Shown one piece after another: positions 43,767-53,416 of a stretch of 64,000 nucleotides of DNA. Source of the DNA: Pseudoflavonifractor sp. Marseille-P3106 (GTDB taxonomy: Bacteria; Bacillota; Clostridia; Oscillospirales; Oscillospiraceae); the NCBI GenBank assembly GCA_900169975.1, contig LT827126.1, positions 682,001-746,000 on the forward strand, given 5' to 3'. The translations under genes were made by a program, and so were the position numbers. Under the pieces are notes generated by a model. It was not told where the DNA came from. It did no database searches and saw only the letters and a list, made by a program, of their open reading frames with translations. Within the stretch, counting starts at the first letter, position 1; each line of letters starts with the position of its first letter.

Positions 43767-44948
43767 TTACAGCGCGGCCTTCAGCGCCTCCGCCAGGTCG
43801 GTGCGCTCCCAGGGCAGGTCGATGTCGGTGCGGCCGAAATGGCCGTAGGCGGCGGTCTGCTCATAGATCGGCCGGCGCAGATCCAGCTTTTCGATGATCT
43901 TGGCCGGGCGCAGGTCGAAGTACCGGTTCACCAGTTGGGCCAGCTTCTCCTCAGAGACCTTGCCGGTGCCGTAGGTATCCACCAGAACAGATACGGGGTG
44001 GGCCACACCGATGGCATATGCCACCTCGATCTGGCACTTCCGGGCCAGGCCGGCGGCCACGATGTTCTTGGCCACGTACCGGGCCATGTAGGCCGCAGAG
44101 CGGTCCACCTTGGTGGGATCTTTGCCGGAGAAGCAGCCGCCGCCGTGGGCGGCGGAGCCTCCGTAGGTGTCCACAATGATCTTCCGTCCGGTGAGGCCGG
44201 TGTCCCCAACAGGGCCGCCCACCACGAACCGTCCGGTGGGATTGACGTAGAACTTGGTGCCGGCATCCAGGTAACGGGCGGGGATGACCGGCTTGATGAT
44301 GGTCTCCACCACCGCCTCCCGCAGATCCTTGAGGGCAATGTCCGGATCATGCTGGGTGGAGACCACGATGGCAGGACAGCGCAGGACATTCCCCTCCCCG
44401 TCGTATTCCACGGTGACCTGGCTCTTGCCGTCGGGCCGCAGCCAGCTCAGTTCCCCGCTCCTGCGGGCATCGGCCAGCTTCCGGGCGAGCTGATGGGCCA
44501 TGGCGATGGGGGCAGGCATCAGCTCGGGAGTCTCGTCACAGGCATAGCCGAACATCATGCCCTGATCCCCCGCGCCGATGAGGTCTGCCGCGTCGGTATT
44601 GCCGTTCTGCGCCTCAAAAGATTGGTTGACCCCCATGGCGATGTCGGGAGACTGCTCGTCGATGGCGGTCATCACGGCGCAGGAGCGGTAATCAAAGCCG
44701 TAGGAGGGATCGGTGTAGCCGATGCGCTCCACGGTGCGGCGAACGATGGCGGGGATATCGGTGTAATGCTCGGTGGTGATCTCGCCCATGACCACCACCA
44801 TGCCGGTGGTGGTAAAGGTCTCACAGGCCACATGGGCCGTGGGATCGGCGGCAATAATGTCGTCCAGGACGGCGTCGGAGATCTGGTCGCACACCTTGTC
44901 GGGGTGCCCCTCCGTCACGGATTCAGAAGTAAAAAGTCGATTTGCCAT
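43767..44948 (-). CDS. metK: S-adenosylmethionine synthetase
   Basis: A 393-residue enzyme that makes S-adenosylmethionine from ATP and methionine. Signature motifs: [32 protein letters not shown] and the loop [19 protein letters not shown], with [20 protein letters not shown] and [16 protein letters not shown]. The ATG at 44948 (MANRLFTSE) follows AGGATGAGAGCA. Another ATG sits three codons earlier, and a much longer frame through the riboswitch was rejected. Controlled by a SAM-I riboswitch, so product feedback on transcription is expected. Confidence 0.98.
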   Translation of the reverse strand: MANRLFTSESVTEGHPDKVCDQISDAVLDDIIAADPTAHVACETFTTTGMVVVMGEITTEHYTDIPAIVRRTVERIGYTDPSYGFDYRSCAVMTAIDEQSPDIAMGVNQSFEAQNGNTDAADLIGAGDQGMMFGYACDETPELMPAPIAMAHQLARKLADARRSGELSWLRPDGKSQVTVEYDGEGNVLRCPAIVVSTQHDPDIALKDLREAVVETIIKPVIPARYLDAGTKFYVNPTGRFVVGGPVGDTGLTGRKIIVDTYGGSAAHGGGCFSGKDPTKVDRSAAYMARYVAKNIVAAGLARKCQIEVAYAIGVAHPVSVLVDTYGTGKVSEEKLAQLVNRYFDLRPAKIIEKLDLRRPIYEQTAAYGHFGRTDIDLPWERTDLAEALKAAL

Positions 44949-44974
44949 TGCTCTCATCCTTTCTGTTCGGGCAA

Positions 44975-45004
44975 CAAAAATACCCTGCCGAAAGCGACAG
45001 GGTA
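44975..45004 (-). terminator. Riboswitch-controlled terminator of metK
   Basis: On the reverse strand TACCCTGTCG-CTTT-CGGCAGGGTA then TTTTTG. It lies immediately downstream of the SAM-I aptamer. Confidence 0.88.
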
Positions 45005-45012
45005 CAGGTTCC

Positions 45013-45112
45013 CCATCCTCATCTTTCGATTGCTTCGCCGGATTTGGCACCTTGCGTTCCCGCAGGTTGCCGGGTTTCATCGGGCCGTTCCCTCCACCAC
45101 TCTTGATAAGGC
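45013..45112 (-). promoter_or_regulatory. SAM-I (S-box) riboswitch aptamer ahead of metK
   Basis: On the minus strand the core elements appear in order: CTTATCAAGAG, GGTGGAGGGAAC, GGCCCGATGAAACCCGGCAA, GGTGCCAAATCC and AAAGATGAGGATGG. This is the textbook S-box. Bound SAM should stabilise the aptamer, free the terminator and lower metK transcription. Confidence 0.96.
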
Positions 45113-45132
45113 GGTATTTACTTTTCGTCTTT

Positions 45133-45161
45133 ATTATACATATGTCGGTTTTCCCTGTCAA
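45133..45161 (-). promoter_or_regulatory. Consensus promoter of the metK leader
   Basis: On the reverse strand TTGACA, 17 bp, TATAAT: exact consensus, 20 bp before the S-box. Confidence 0.9.
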
Positions 45162-45206
45162 GAGGAGATATCTATGTCCTTTTCGCCAAAAGTTCACACT
45201 TTCTTC

Positions 45207-45235
45207 CTTTACTTTTGCATGAAAAGCGGGTACAA
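45207..45235 (+). promoter_or_regulatory. Promoter of the rhomboid-like gene
   Basis: TTTACT, 17 bp, TACAAT, 34 bp before the TTG start. Confidence 0.6.
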
Positions 45236-45269
45236 TGCTTTTTACATCTCATTTGAGGAGGTTTTCGCC

Positions 45270-46106
45270 TTGCGCGCCATTGAACAGCGTCTGGATCGAT
45301 TTTGCCGGGAGCACCCCCGGTTCGGCATCCCCAATCTGATGAACTACCTGGTCATCGGTACTGTGATCGTTTTCCTGCTGGACCGCTTCAGCTATGGCGG
45401 TGCCTCCAGCCTGCTCTATTTCAGCCGCCCCGCTGTTTTCAGCGGTCAGATCTGGCGTCTGGTCTCTTTTGTTTTTGTCCCTGTGAGCTCCAGCCTGCTG
45501 AGCGTGGCCCTCTCCCTCTACTTTTACTGGTGGATCGGCTCCACCCTGGAACGGGAGTGGGGGACCGCCCGGTTCAGCCTCTTTTACCTGCTGGGCGTCG
45601 GGTTCAACATCCTCTACGGGCTCATCGCCGGTTACGCCAGCATCGACTTTCTCAATCTTTCCCTGTTCTTCGCCTTTGCTGTTCTCTATCCTGACATGCA
45701 GGTCCTGCTGTTCTTCATCATCCCCATCAAGATCAAGTGGCTGGCCTGGGCCGACGTGGTTATTTTTGGGCTCCAGATGATCACCAGCCTGATCCGCCTG
45801 CAGTTTGTCAGCGCCTTCCTCCCGTTGGTGGCCGTCCTCAACTTCCTGCTCTTCTTCTGGTCGGACCTGACGGACGCCGCGGGGCGGCAAAAGCGGCGCT
45901 ATCAGCACCAGCACGCCCAGCAGACGGTGAACTTCAAGCAAGCCACCCGGCAGGCTCAGCAGCAAAAGGGTTATATCCACAAATGCGCCGTATGCGGCAA
46001 GACCGATACCGACTTTCCCGACATGGAATTTCGCTACTGCTCCAAATGCAATGGCTACTACTGCTATTGCAAGGATCATATCAACAACCACGTACACATC
46101 CAGTGA
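45270..46106 (+). CDS. Rhomboid-like membrane protein with C-terminal zinc ribbon, no visible protease motif
   Basis: A 278-residue protein. The N-terminal domain has six predicted membrane spans. It resembles the rhomboid/Der1 fold through WWIGSTLEREWGTARFSLFY, which matches the L1-loop pattern GxxLExxWGxxRF, followed by LLGVGFNILYGL. The GxSG serine motif and the catalytic His of active rhomboids are absent, so it is probably not a protease. After a basic Gln/His-rich linker comes a zinc-ribbon-like tail with paired cysteines (KCAVCGKTD, YCSKCNGYYCYC, then HxxNH). The start is TTG behind TTGAGGAGGTTTTCGCC; the long frame from 43839 is antisense to metK. Confidence 0.8.
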   Translation: MRAIEQRLDRFCREHPRFGIPNLMNYLVIGTVIVFLLDRFSYGGASSLLYFSRPAVFSGQIWRLVSFVFVPVSSSLLSVALSLYFYWWIGSTLEREWGTARFSLFYLLGVGFNILYGLIAGYASIDFLNLSLFFAFAVLYPDMQVLLFFIIPIKIKWLAWADVVIFGLQMITSLIRLQFVSAFLPLVAVLNFLLFFWSDLTDAAGRQKRRYQHQHAQQTVNFKQATRQAQQQKGYIHKCAVCGKTDTDFPDMEFRYCSKCNGYYCYCKDHINNHVHIQ

Positions 46107-46115
46107 GGGGGTTTC

Positions 46116-46155
46116 AGAAGCGGCTTCCGGCGCAGATGCGCCGGAAGCCGCTTCT
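46116..46155. terminator. Bidirectional terminator
   Basis: 18-bp perfect stem AGAAGCGGCTTCCGGCGC / GCGCCGGAAGCCGCTTCT. It lies between the rhomboid-like gene and the hybrid kinase, which converge. Confidence 0.88.
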
Positions 46156-46173
46156 CTTTCATAAAGCGCCCCT

Positions 46174-49100
46174 TTATCCCCGTCTCTCCCGATCCTCCCC
46201 CCGGAAACAGTGCTCAAGAGCCTGGTACAAAACTTCCGGGTCGATAGGCTTGGACAAAAACAGATTCATCCCGGCCTCCCGGGACTTTTCCTCGTTCTCT
46301 TCAAAAACATTCGCACTCATGCCAAGGATCGGGACTGTCTGCGCCTTCTCTTTTTTCAACTGGCGGATGGCCCGCGCGGCAGTTAGCCCATCCATGACAG
46401 GCATCACAACGTCCATCAAAACCGCATCAAAAAATCCCGGCGGAGACAGGGTGATCGCCTCAATCGCCTCCACTCCGTTTTTTGCACGTTCCACCGTACA
46501 GCCCTTCATGGCCAAAAGGCGGCTGGCAACCTCTGCATTCAACGCATGATCCTCCACCAGCAGAATCCTGCGATCCCTGAAATCATACTTTCTGGGCCCA
46601 CACTCCTGCCGCTCCCTCTCCTTTCGAAGGTAAAACTGTTCCAGCGCCATACCCAGTGTCGCCTTAAAGATCGGCTTGGTGATCACCTGATCGATTCCGG
46701 ACTCCCAGCTCTCCTCCGCCAAATCGTCTCTATCGTACGCAGTCATCAAAAGAATGGCTGTCCCGGAGCCTGTGATCGGTCTAATCCGGCGAGCGGCTTC
46801 CTGCCCGTTCATCCCAGGCATTTGCCAGTCCATCAGGATGAGGTCATACGGCTTCCCCTGCCCCCCGCGGAGCTCTACTTTTTTCAGCGCATCAAAGCCG
46901 CTGGCCACACACTCTGTCTGAAAACCCAACTGGGAAAGGAGGCCTACGGCCTGCTCACAGATGACGGCCTCGTCATCGGCCACCAGAGCCGAAAAGCCAT
47001 CCCAACATTTTTTTCCCGCCTGATTGGCCCGACGGAGTGCCTTCATGCCGGAACTCAGCGTGACCTCCACGGTAAATTTGCTTCCCACCCCTTCAATACT
47101 GCTGACTCCAATCGTCCCGTCCATCATTTCCACAAAACATTTGCAGATCGCCAGTCCCAGGCCGGTCCCACCGCAGGTCCCAGTCCGCTTGGGGCCCTCC
47201 TGTTCAAAGGGTTCGAAAAGCTTGGGGAGAAACGCCTCTTCTATCCCAACGCCGGTGTCGCTTACCGTAAAGCACATGCGGGCTTTCCCTTCTTTTTCGG
47301 CTTCCTTTTGAAAAACCAGAAGCTGTACTTTACCACCCTGCGGCGTAAACTTGATGGCGTTTGACAGCAGATTGAGCAGTATCTGCTGCAATTTGAGCAC
47401 ATCGCCCCCATATGTCTCTTCCAGAAACCCCACCTGAAGGCAGGTGTATGCCACGCCCTTCTCCTCTGCCAGCTCCAAAGCAATATCGTTGACCCCGCGC
47501 AGGAAAGACCTAAAGTTGAATTCCTCACTTTTCAACAGGACTTTCCCGCTTTCAATCCTGCTCATATCCAGAATGTCATTGATGAGGGCAAGCAGGAGAT
47601 GCGCAGACATCTTCACCTTGTCCAGACAGGCTCCAGCCCGTTTAGGATCGTTGAGCGTATGAGCCGCCACCTCAGACATCCCGATGATGGTATTCATAGG
47701 CGTGCGCAGCTCGTGGCTCATGCGGGAAAGAAACTGGGTCTTTGCCCTGCTGGCCTGCTTTGCCTGGATCAGGGCTTCCCGCAGCGCCTGCTGCTGCCGT
47801 TCCTGTTCCAAAGTAATATCAGTAATATCGGTCCTTATCACCACGATCACCGTGCGGCTTTGATCTAAGTACATGTATTGCCACTTTTTAATTCTTCTTA
47901 CACTTTGTTCGCAGGCAGGAAAGACGATACTGTAAGAATCTTGATCCGCCAGCGCCTGGCACAGCTGGGGAATGCTGAAAGCAGTGAATGCATCTTTTCG
48001 AAGTTCGGGCGGCAAAAACCGCTCTACAAAGTCGGAGACATCCTTGAAGTAATCGACGTCCCGGCTGCTCCCCAGCGGCGCTCCCAATTTTGAATGGTGA
48101 TAATTGGTAATCTGCTGTGTGGACAGATCCAGCAGTCCCAGGAATTCGAAGTGCAGGTCCAGGATCCGATTGATGATCATCTCCATTTGCTTTTCCCCAT
48201 TGATGTCACAGGTACTCATAAAACCCATGAGGTCGCCTGTCTCAGGGTCCTTTTCGCACCGCACTGTGGTTCTGACCCAGGAATATCGTCCATCCGCCAT
48301 TTGGAGCCGGTATTCCGCCTGAAGCGGTCCTGCCCCCATCTCGTGCAGCCAGGTGAGGTTTTGCGGACTCAGCTTCCAGCGCAGCGCGTCCCGCATTTCC
48401 TGAGTCTCACCCCGAACTGCCGCCGACTCCACCCACTCGGTATAACCGTTTTCCGGGCGGAGGGGAATCAGCCGGTCGCTGTGCATGCAGTTTTCCAAAG
48501 TATTCTTCGTAAGATTGATCTTGTACTTGCTGAGCAGCGTGTCGCTTTGGAGCCCTTCCAGCTCCCGTTTCTCCCATTCGAACTTTCGGCGGGCACACAT
48601 CAGTTCGGTGATATCTTCGCCCACAGCTACCCCCATCTCGACATGGCCCTTGCTGTCATAAATTGCGGAATAATTCAGTTTCAGCCACTCTATGCCGCTC
48701 GTCTTTGCAGGGTCGTAGTGGATCACGGCGGAAGCCGTCTTCTCCCCCCGTCCCAGCGCCTGATATAGATGGATATAGTCCTGGACACTGTCGGGCATCA
48801 CATATCCTCTCTTCACCCGATCCATATATCCTTCTCCAGGCCGGGTCCCCAACCCGATCCGTTCCGCTCCGGGGCTGAAGCTGGTAAATACATCCCGCTT
48901 GACATTATAAGAGCACAGCACAATGGAAGTAAAGGAAAGCGCCATCTCCATCTGCTGCCGCTCCGCCTTGTTTCGCAGAACATCCGTAATGTTTTTCCCA
49001 ACGCCGATCGAGAGGGAGCAGTTTCCCTTGTCGTCCAGCAGGTTCGTATACCAGATCCGTTCGCACCACCAGCCGCTGCCGTCACGTCGGGCGAACCAGA

Positions 49101-50085
49101 TGTCCCCGGAGACCTCCGGCTCCCCCGCCTCGACCCGGCGGTACAATTCCCGAAACGCGTCCACGCTCTCCGCTTTGACGACGCCGCTCCGAATGGACTG
49201 CTCCACAAAATCCGGGGTCTCCATTGCTGTCCCCGGGTGCACCGCTCGGGAGCTCTCCGTCTCATACAGAGTGTGCGTAGCAGGATTGTACGTCCAGACA
49301 ATCACATCCTCACTGTTCACCGCCAGGTCAAAGATCACCTGATGCGTCAAAATGTTCTGCTTCATTTTATTTGGCAGCGCAACATTTCGGAAGTTGAATT
49401 GAAGCAGCGGCGCCTTTCCGTCTGTTCCAATCACTCTTCCTCTGGCCTGAACCCAGACCGGCGTCCCATTCCGGTGCCGCAGCCAAAGCACGGCCCCCGT
49501 ATGCGGAGGCTCTTCCCCACAAGCATCCATCAGGAAGCTCTCGGCCGTCTCCCGTTCTCCGGGCCAGCAGGAAAAAAGTGCATCCTCTTTTGCCAAACAC
49601 TGGTATTCCTTTGGCGTATGCCCGGTCAGCGCAGCCGCACCGGGAGAGATATAGATCAGCTCCGGCCGTTCCCCGACCCGATAGACCGCTGTACCTCCGT
49701 CCGCCGCGCCCGGCTGATTCTGATCCGGCTCCTCCCCGTCCACTTCCAGACAACACGCGCAGCTGCCCGGTGCAGGCTGGTAGCAGCGCATCCGCACCCG
49801 CTGTCCGGGCAGGATCGTATAGTCGGTCAGCCGCCCTTCTGTCCCCTCCGCCGCCGTCTTTCCGCACAGCTCCTGCCACGCAAGTCCGGCCGCAGGAAAA
49901 AAGGTACGGAAAAAACCACCGCAGAGCTGGGATGCAGGCAGGCCCGCCAAAGCCGCCATTGCCTGATTTGCGTACTGGATCCGAAGTTTTCCCTTTTCTC
50001 CGGGCTCTGGGATCAAAACACAAAACGCCCAGGGGCACTTACCGAAACACGCTTCATAATTTTTCCAGTTTTCTATTTTTTCCAT
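46174..50085 (-). CDS. Large hybrid histidine kinase, multiple PAS domains and two receiver domains
   Basis: A protein of about 1303 residues, without clear membrane spans, so probably cytoplasmic. About five or six PAS-like sensor domains fill residues 15-765 (for instance ELIYISPGAAALTGHTPKEY and the PAC segment DGSGWWCERIWYTNLLDDKG). The kinase core follows: HisKA with FLSRMSHELRTPMNTIIGMS (His791) and an HATPase with N-box LNLLSNAIKFTPQGG and G-box DTGVGIEE. Two receivers come last: ILMDWQMPGMNG (Asp1086) and VLMDVVMPVMDG (Asp1225). The ATG at 50085 or GTG at 50094 starts it behind a weak site. It lies 146 bp after a large GGDEF-EAL protein, its likely partner. Confidence 0.93.
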   Translation of the reverse strand: MEKIENWKNYEACFGKCPWAFCVLIPEPGEKGKLRIQYANQAMAALAGLPASQLCGGFFRTFFPAAGLAWQELCGKTAAEGTEGRLTDYTILPGQRVRMRCYQPAPGSCACCLEVDGEEPDQNQPGAADGGTAVYRVGERPELIYISPGAAALTGHTPKEYQCLAKEDALFSCWPGERETAESFLMDACGEEPPHTGAVLWLRHRNGTPVWVQARGRVIGTDGKAPLLQFNFRNVALPNKMKQNILTHQVIFDLAVNSEDVIVWTYNPATHTLYETESSRAVHPGTAMETPDFVEQSIRSGVVKAESVDAFRELYRRVEAGEPEVSGDIWFARRDGSGWWCERIWYTNLLDDKGNCSLSIGVGKNITDVLRNKAERQQMEMALSFTSIVLCSYNVKRDVFTSFSPGAERIGLGTRPGEGYMDRVKRGYVMPDSVQDYIHLYQALGRGEKTASAVIHYDPAKTSGIEWLKLNYSAIYDSKGHVEMGVAVGEDITELMCARRKFEWEKRELEGLQSDTLLSKYKINLTKNTLENCMHSDRLIPLRPENGYTEWVESAAVRGETQEMRDALRWKLSPQNLTWLHEMGAGPLQAEYRLQMADGRYSWVRTTVRCEKDPETGDLMGFMSTCDINGEKQMEMIINRILDLHFEFLGLLDLSTQQITNYHHSKLGAPLGSSRDVDYFKDVSDFVERFLPPELRKDAFTAFSIPQLCQALADQDSYSIVFPACEQSVRRIKKWQYMYLDQSRTVIVVIRTDITDITLEQERQQQALREALIQAKQASRAKTQFLSRMSHELRTPMNTIIGMSEVAAHTLNDPKRAGACLDKVKMSAHLLLALINDILDMSRIESGKVLLKSEEFNFRSFLRGVNDIALELAEEKGVAYTCLQVGFLEETYGGDVLKLQQILLNLLSNAIKFTPQGGKVQLLVFQKEAEKEGKARMCFTVSDTGVGIEEAFLPKLFEPFEQEGPKRTGTCGGTGLGLAICKCFVEMMDGTIGVSSIEGVGSKFTVEVTLSSGMKALRRANQAGKKCWDGFSALVADDEAVICEQAVGLLSQLGFQTECVASGFDALKKVELRGGQGKPYDLILMDWQMPGMNGQEAARRIRPITGSGTAILLMTAYDRDDLAEESWESGIDQVITKPIFKATLGMALEQFYLRKERERQECGPRKYDFRDRRILLVEDHALNAEVASRLLAMKGCTVERAKNGVEAIEAITLSPPGFFDAVLMDVVMPVMDGLTAARAIRQLKKEKAQTVPILGMSANVFEENEEKSREAGMNLFLSKPIDPEVLYQALEHCFRGEDRERRG

Positions 50086-50231
50086 ATTTTTCACCCGTTG
50101 TACCCGATCCGGGTCCTGCGGATCAACCTTCTACCGTCTTTGCCAAAGACATCGTCCGTTCCTTTGAGCCCTCCGCTCTTGTGCAGAAATCTCCGGCAGC
50201 CCACAATGACTGTTGAATATTTAAAATAGAC

Positions 50232-53200
50232 TTATGGATTCTCTTCTTCGAGCATGATTTCCCGGCCGTAGACCGCCACACGGTTTTTCCCCCGCCGCTT
50301 TGCATGATACAAGGCCTGATCTGCTTTTTGGTACAGCTTGTCAAAGCTGTTTTCTCCCTGACTGGAGAGCGCCGCCCCAACGGAGACGGTGATCGGCACG
50401 GGGAGCCCGTCGGCCGGTTCCGAGGCCAACATCCGGCAAAATGCGGCGCATTTTGCCGCAACCAGCTCCGGCGATGGAATTCCGACCATAAACACGCAGA
50501 ATTCATCTCCGCCAAAGCGGCCGATAATATCTCCCTTCCGGAAAAACGCGGTCAGTTTTCCAGCCAGATAAGACAGGGCTTCATCTCCACAGGCGTGGCC
50601 GTATGTGTCGTTGATGCTCTTAAAATTGTCAACATCCAGCATCAAAAGCGCATGGAGCTTCCCCGGCTGGTTGAAAAGGACGTGGCCAATCAGCTGCTCG
50701 GCAATGGTGCGATTGCTGATGCCGGTGAGTGGATCTGTCCGGGCCTGCTTGGCCACCGTGTCGTACTCCCGCAAAATTTCCCGAAACCTTCGGTTGGACT
50801 CCAGAACGTTGTTGACCCGACGCACCACAATCTCCTCCACAAAGGGTTCAATGATGTAGTCGTTGGCGCCCAGAGCCAGCATATTTACCTGACGTTCCGC
50901 GGTCTCGTCGGCGGTAATAATAATGATTGGAATTTCTGAAAGCTCCGGGCTGACCCGTTTCACTTTTAAAAACTCCGTGCCGTCCATTACAGGCATCACC
51001 AGATTCAGAAGGATGATGTCCACATAATTTCCATTTTCCTTTAAAACGCTCAGTGCTTCCCTGCCATTTTCCGCTTCCAGAATCGTAAAACGCTCCTGAA
51101 AGATCATCCGCAGAATATCCCGGTTGATCTCCTTGCCGTCCACGATCAGCATTTTCCCGGAATCACTGTAATTGGAGCGGACGATCATCCGATATTTCTG
51201 CAGCTCCAAATCGAGTTCCTTCTGTGTGCTGATATCTGAAAGGCTCCCAAAGAGGATATGCTTTTCCCCGACCCGGCTGATGTATTTCAGTTTAAGATCC
51301 ACCCACATCGGTTTTTCCGCGGCGTTTTTCTGCAGGTATTCACACTCCGCGGCCCCCTTTGTGCCCACTGCCTGCCGGAAAGCCCCCATAACGTGATCCC
51401 GATATTCTCCGCGCACCAGACACAGGGGATCCCGGCTGTCCTCGGAAAAGCGTTCGGGTCCCATCAGCTCCTGATAGGCCCGGTTGCTCCGGAGCAACTC
51501 CGGCCCACGCTCGGAAAATTCATAGATGGCCACTGCCTGCAGCGCATTAAAAAACAGATCTTCCACCTGCGGATCCGGCTTCCAGAGCTCCTTCCCGGCA
51601 AAAACTTTCTTCTCTTCCATAGTCGGAAGCCGCATGCCCCCTTTAAGCAGGCTTTCATACTCCTCCACCGGCATCGGTCTGGCAAAATAGTAGCCCTGCA
51701 CATAATCGCAGCCGATCTCCCGGAGAAATTCCACCTGCTCCCCCTTCTCCACTCCCTCGGCAACTACGGGGAGACACAGGCGCTTGGACATGCGGATCAC
51801 CGAAGAGACGATGTCCTCCCCACGCCCCGGGATCTCCGCATCGGCCAAAAACTTCATGTCAAGCTTTAGAATATCAACATTCAGGTTCTTGAGCACATTG
51901 AGAGAGGAGTATCCGCTTCCAAAGTCGTCCATCAGGATCAAAAACCCCTGCTCCTGAAGACCTTTTATGGTATCCATCATGACTTCGGGATCATCGGTAT
52001 AGGCGCTCTCCGTCAGCTCAAGCTGGAGAAGCCGGTTGGGAATCCCATACTTTTCCGTAAGCGCACAGATGCGCTCCACCAGATTTGGAGTATAGATATT
52101 CACCCGGGAGACATTGACCGAAATTGGGAGAGGCTGGATCCCCGCCTCGATCCACCTGCGCAGCAAAGCACAGACCTGTTCCCAGACATAAAAGTCCAGA
52201 TGGGAAACAAACCCATTTCGCTCAAAAATCGGGATAAACACTCCGGGAAGCGTCTTGCCCTTCAGCGGATCCATCCAGCGAACCAACGCCTCGGCCCCCT
52301 CCGGACGGTTTGTGGTCAGATTGTATTTCGGCTGAAAATAGATTTGAAATTCTCCCCGGCTGAGTGCGGAGGCCATCTTGTTGGTGATCTCCTGCTCCTC
52401 CCGAATGGCACGGCTCATTTCCGGCTCATAAAAGGCGTAATTCTTGATGTAGTTGCCCTTGACCCGTTTGGCTGCCAGCCCGGCTTTATCCAGCATCATG
52501 CTGGGTTCTTCCCGGGGATCCCGGATCCAATAGATCCCGCAGGTAAGCATCAAATTGAAATCCAGCTCAAACTTTCTCAATTCCGTTTTGCACCGCTCAA
52601 CAAACTTGATGGCCTCTCTTTCTCCGGGACATGAAATACACGCGGCAAACACATCCGCCTCCATTCTTCCGTAAGTCCCCTTTGTACTCCCGGAAACCGT
52701 CTCCCGCAGCCTTTGAGCCATAAATTTGAGCAGCCGGTTCCCTGTCTGCGTCCCATAAAATGAATTGACCAGTTGAAACCGCTCAATATCCATACGAAAA
52801 AAAGCAAAACGCTCCGCATGGCCCGCGCAAAGCATTGCACGGGTCATCGCAAAGAATTTTGCTTTCTGATAGATCCCAGTCATGGGATCAAACTCTGTTA
52901 TGTACTTCAACTGGTGAAACAGAGCTATCTGGCTCCGCTCGATCGCATTTTTCAGCCGAAATTTCAAAATCTCCGGCTCGTAGGGCTTGGGCACAAAATC
53001 CCAGGCCCCCAGTTGAAGCGCACGCCTCTCCGCCTCGCCATCCTCCGCGCCGGTGGAGACAATGATTGGCAGGCTCCGCCCCTCCGCCTCTCCCCGAACC
53101 TCCGACAAAAAGGAGTATCCATCCATAATGGGCATCACAAGGTCCAGGACGACGGCTTTAACCCGATCACCCTGGTTCCTCAGACATTCCAGCCCTTCTC

Positions 53201-53309
53201 TGCCGTTTTCAGCCTCCAAAACATCGTAGTCGTCCTGCAAAATCTGTCTCAGGAGCCTGCGGCTGACCAGATTGTCCTCCACAATAAGGACTGTTTTTCT
53301 GGAAGTCAT
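50232..53309 (-). CDS. Cyclic-di-GMP signalling protein: REC - degenerate GGDEF - EAL - PAS - pseudo-REC - GGDEF
   Basis: A 1025-residue cytoplasmic protein. REC1 (1-125) has Asp56 in VVLDLVMPIMDG. A GGDEF-like domain (about 135-300) reads MEADVF (216-221) instead of GGDEF, so it is degenerate. An EAL domain (about 315-560) has EAL at 340-342 and LMDDFGSGYSS, SVNVSRVNIY, LELTES and VVAEGVEKGEQVEF, all consistent with active phosphodiesterase. A PAS domain (about 590-700) follows. A second REC (about 720-850) has Asn769 where the phosphoacceptor Asp should be. The final GGDEF (about 875-1015) is intact (933-937) with an RKGD inhibitory site five residues before it. Start behind GTGAGGAA. Confidence 0.93.
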   Translation of the reverse strand: MTSRKTVLIVEDNLVSRRLLRQILQDDYDVLEAENGREGLECLRNQGDRVKAVVLDLVMPIMDGYSFLSEVRGEAEGRSLPIIVSTGAEDGEAERRALQLGAWDFVPKPYEPEILKFRLKNAIERSQIALFHQLKYITEFDPMTGIYQKAKFFAMTRAMLCAGHAERFAFFRMDIERFQLVNSFYGTQTGNRLLKFMAQRLRETVSGSTKGTYGRMEADVFAACISCPGEREAIKFVERCKTELRKFELDFNLMLTCGIYWIRDPREEPSMMLDKAGLAAKRVKGNYIKNYAFYEPEMSRAIREEQEITNKMASALSRGEFQIYFQPKYNLTTNRPEGAEALVRWMDPLKGKTLPGVFIPIFERNGFVSHLDFYVWEQVCALLRRWIEAGIQPLPISVNVSRVNIYTPNLVERICALTEKYGIPNRLLQLELTESAYTDDPEVMMDTIKGLQEQGFLILMDDFGSGYSSLNVLKNLNVDILKLDMKFLADAEIPGRGEDIVSSVIRMSKRLCLPVVAEGVEKGEQVEFLREIGCDYVQGYYFARPMPVEEYESLLKGGMRLPTMEEKKVFAGKELWKPDPQVEDLFFNALQAVAIYEFSERGPELLRSNRAYQELMGPERFSEDSRDPLCLVRGEYRDHVMGAFRQAVGTKGAAECEYLQKNAAEKPMWVDLKLKYISRVGEKHILFGSLSDISTQKELDLELQKYRMIVRSNYSDSGKMLIVDGKEINRDILRMIFQERFTILEAENGREALSVLKENGNYVDIILLNLVMPVMDGTEFLKVKRVSPELSEIPIIIITADETAERQVNMLALGANDYIIEPFVEEIVVRRVNNVLESNRRFREILREYDTVAKQARTDPLTGISNRTIAEQLIGHVLFNQPGKLHALLMLDVDNFKSINDTYGHACGDEALSYLAGKLTAFFRKGDIIGRFGGDEFCVFMVGIPSPELVAAKCAAFCRMLASEPADGLPVPITVSVGAALSSQGENSFDKLYQKADQALYHAKRRGKNRVAVYGREIMLEEENP

Positions 53310-53416
53310 TTCCTCACCCGCAATCCAGGGATTCTCCCGGGCTCTGCCCCAGGCAAATTCCCAACTCTTTCTCTCTGGCGGTTTGCATGCTGAAAAACAG
53401 AAAATTTAGCAAGGTT

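Noticed and set aside
45013-45112. The metK frame continuing upstream through the S-box to 45197
   Set aside because: The extension is the riboswitch itself; the conserved [18 protein letters not shown] start at 44948 has its own ribosome site.
50124-50155. A nine-codon ORF (MSLAKTVEG) with AAAGGA before it, in the gap before the hybrid kinase on the minus strand
   Set aside because: It could be an upstream leader peptide, but it is too short to judge, has no regulatory codon run, and no attenuator hairpin is evident.
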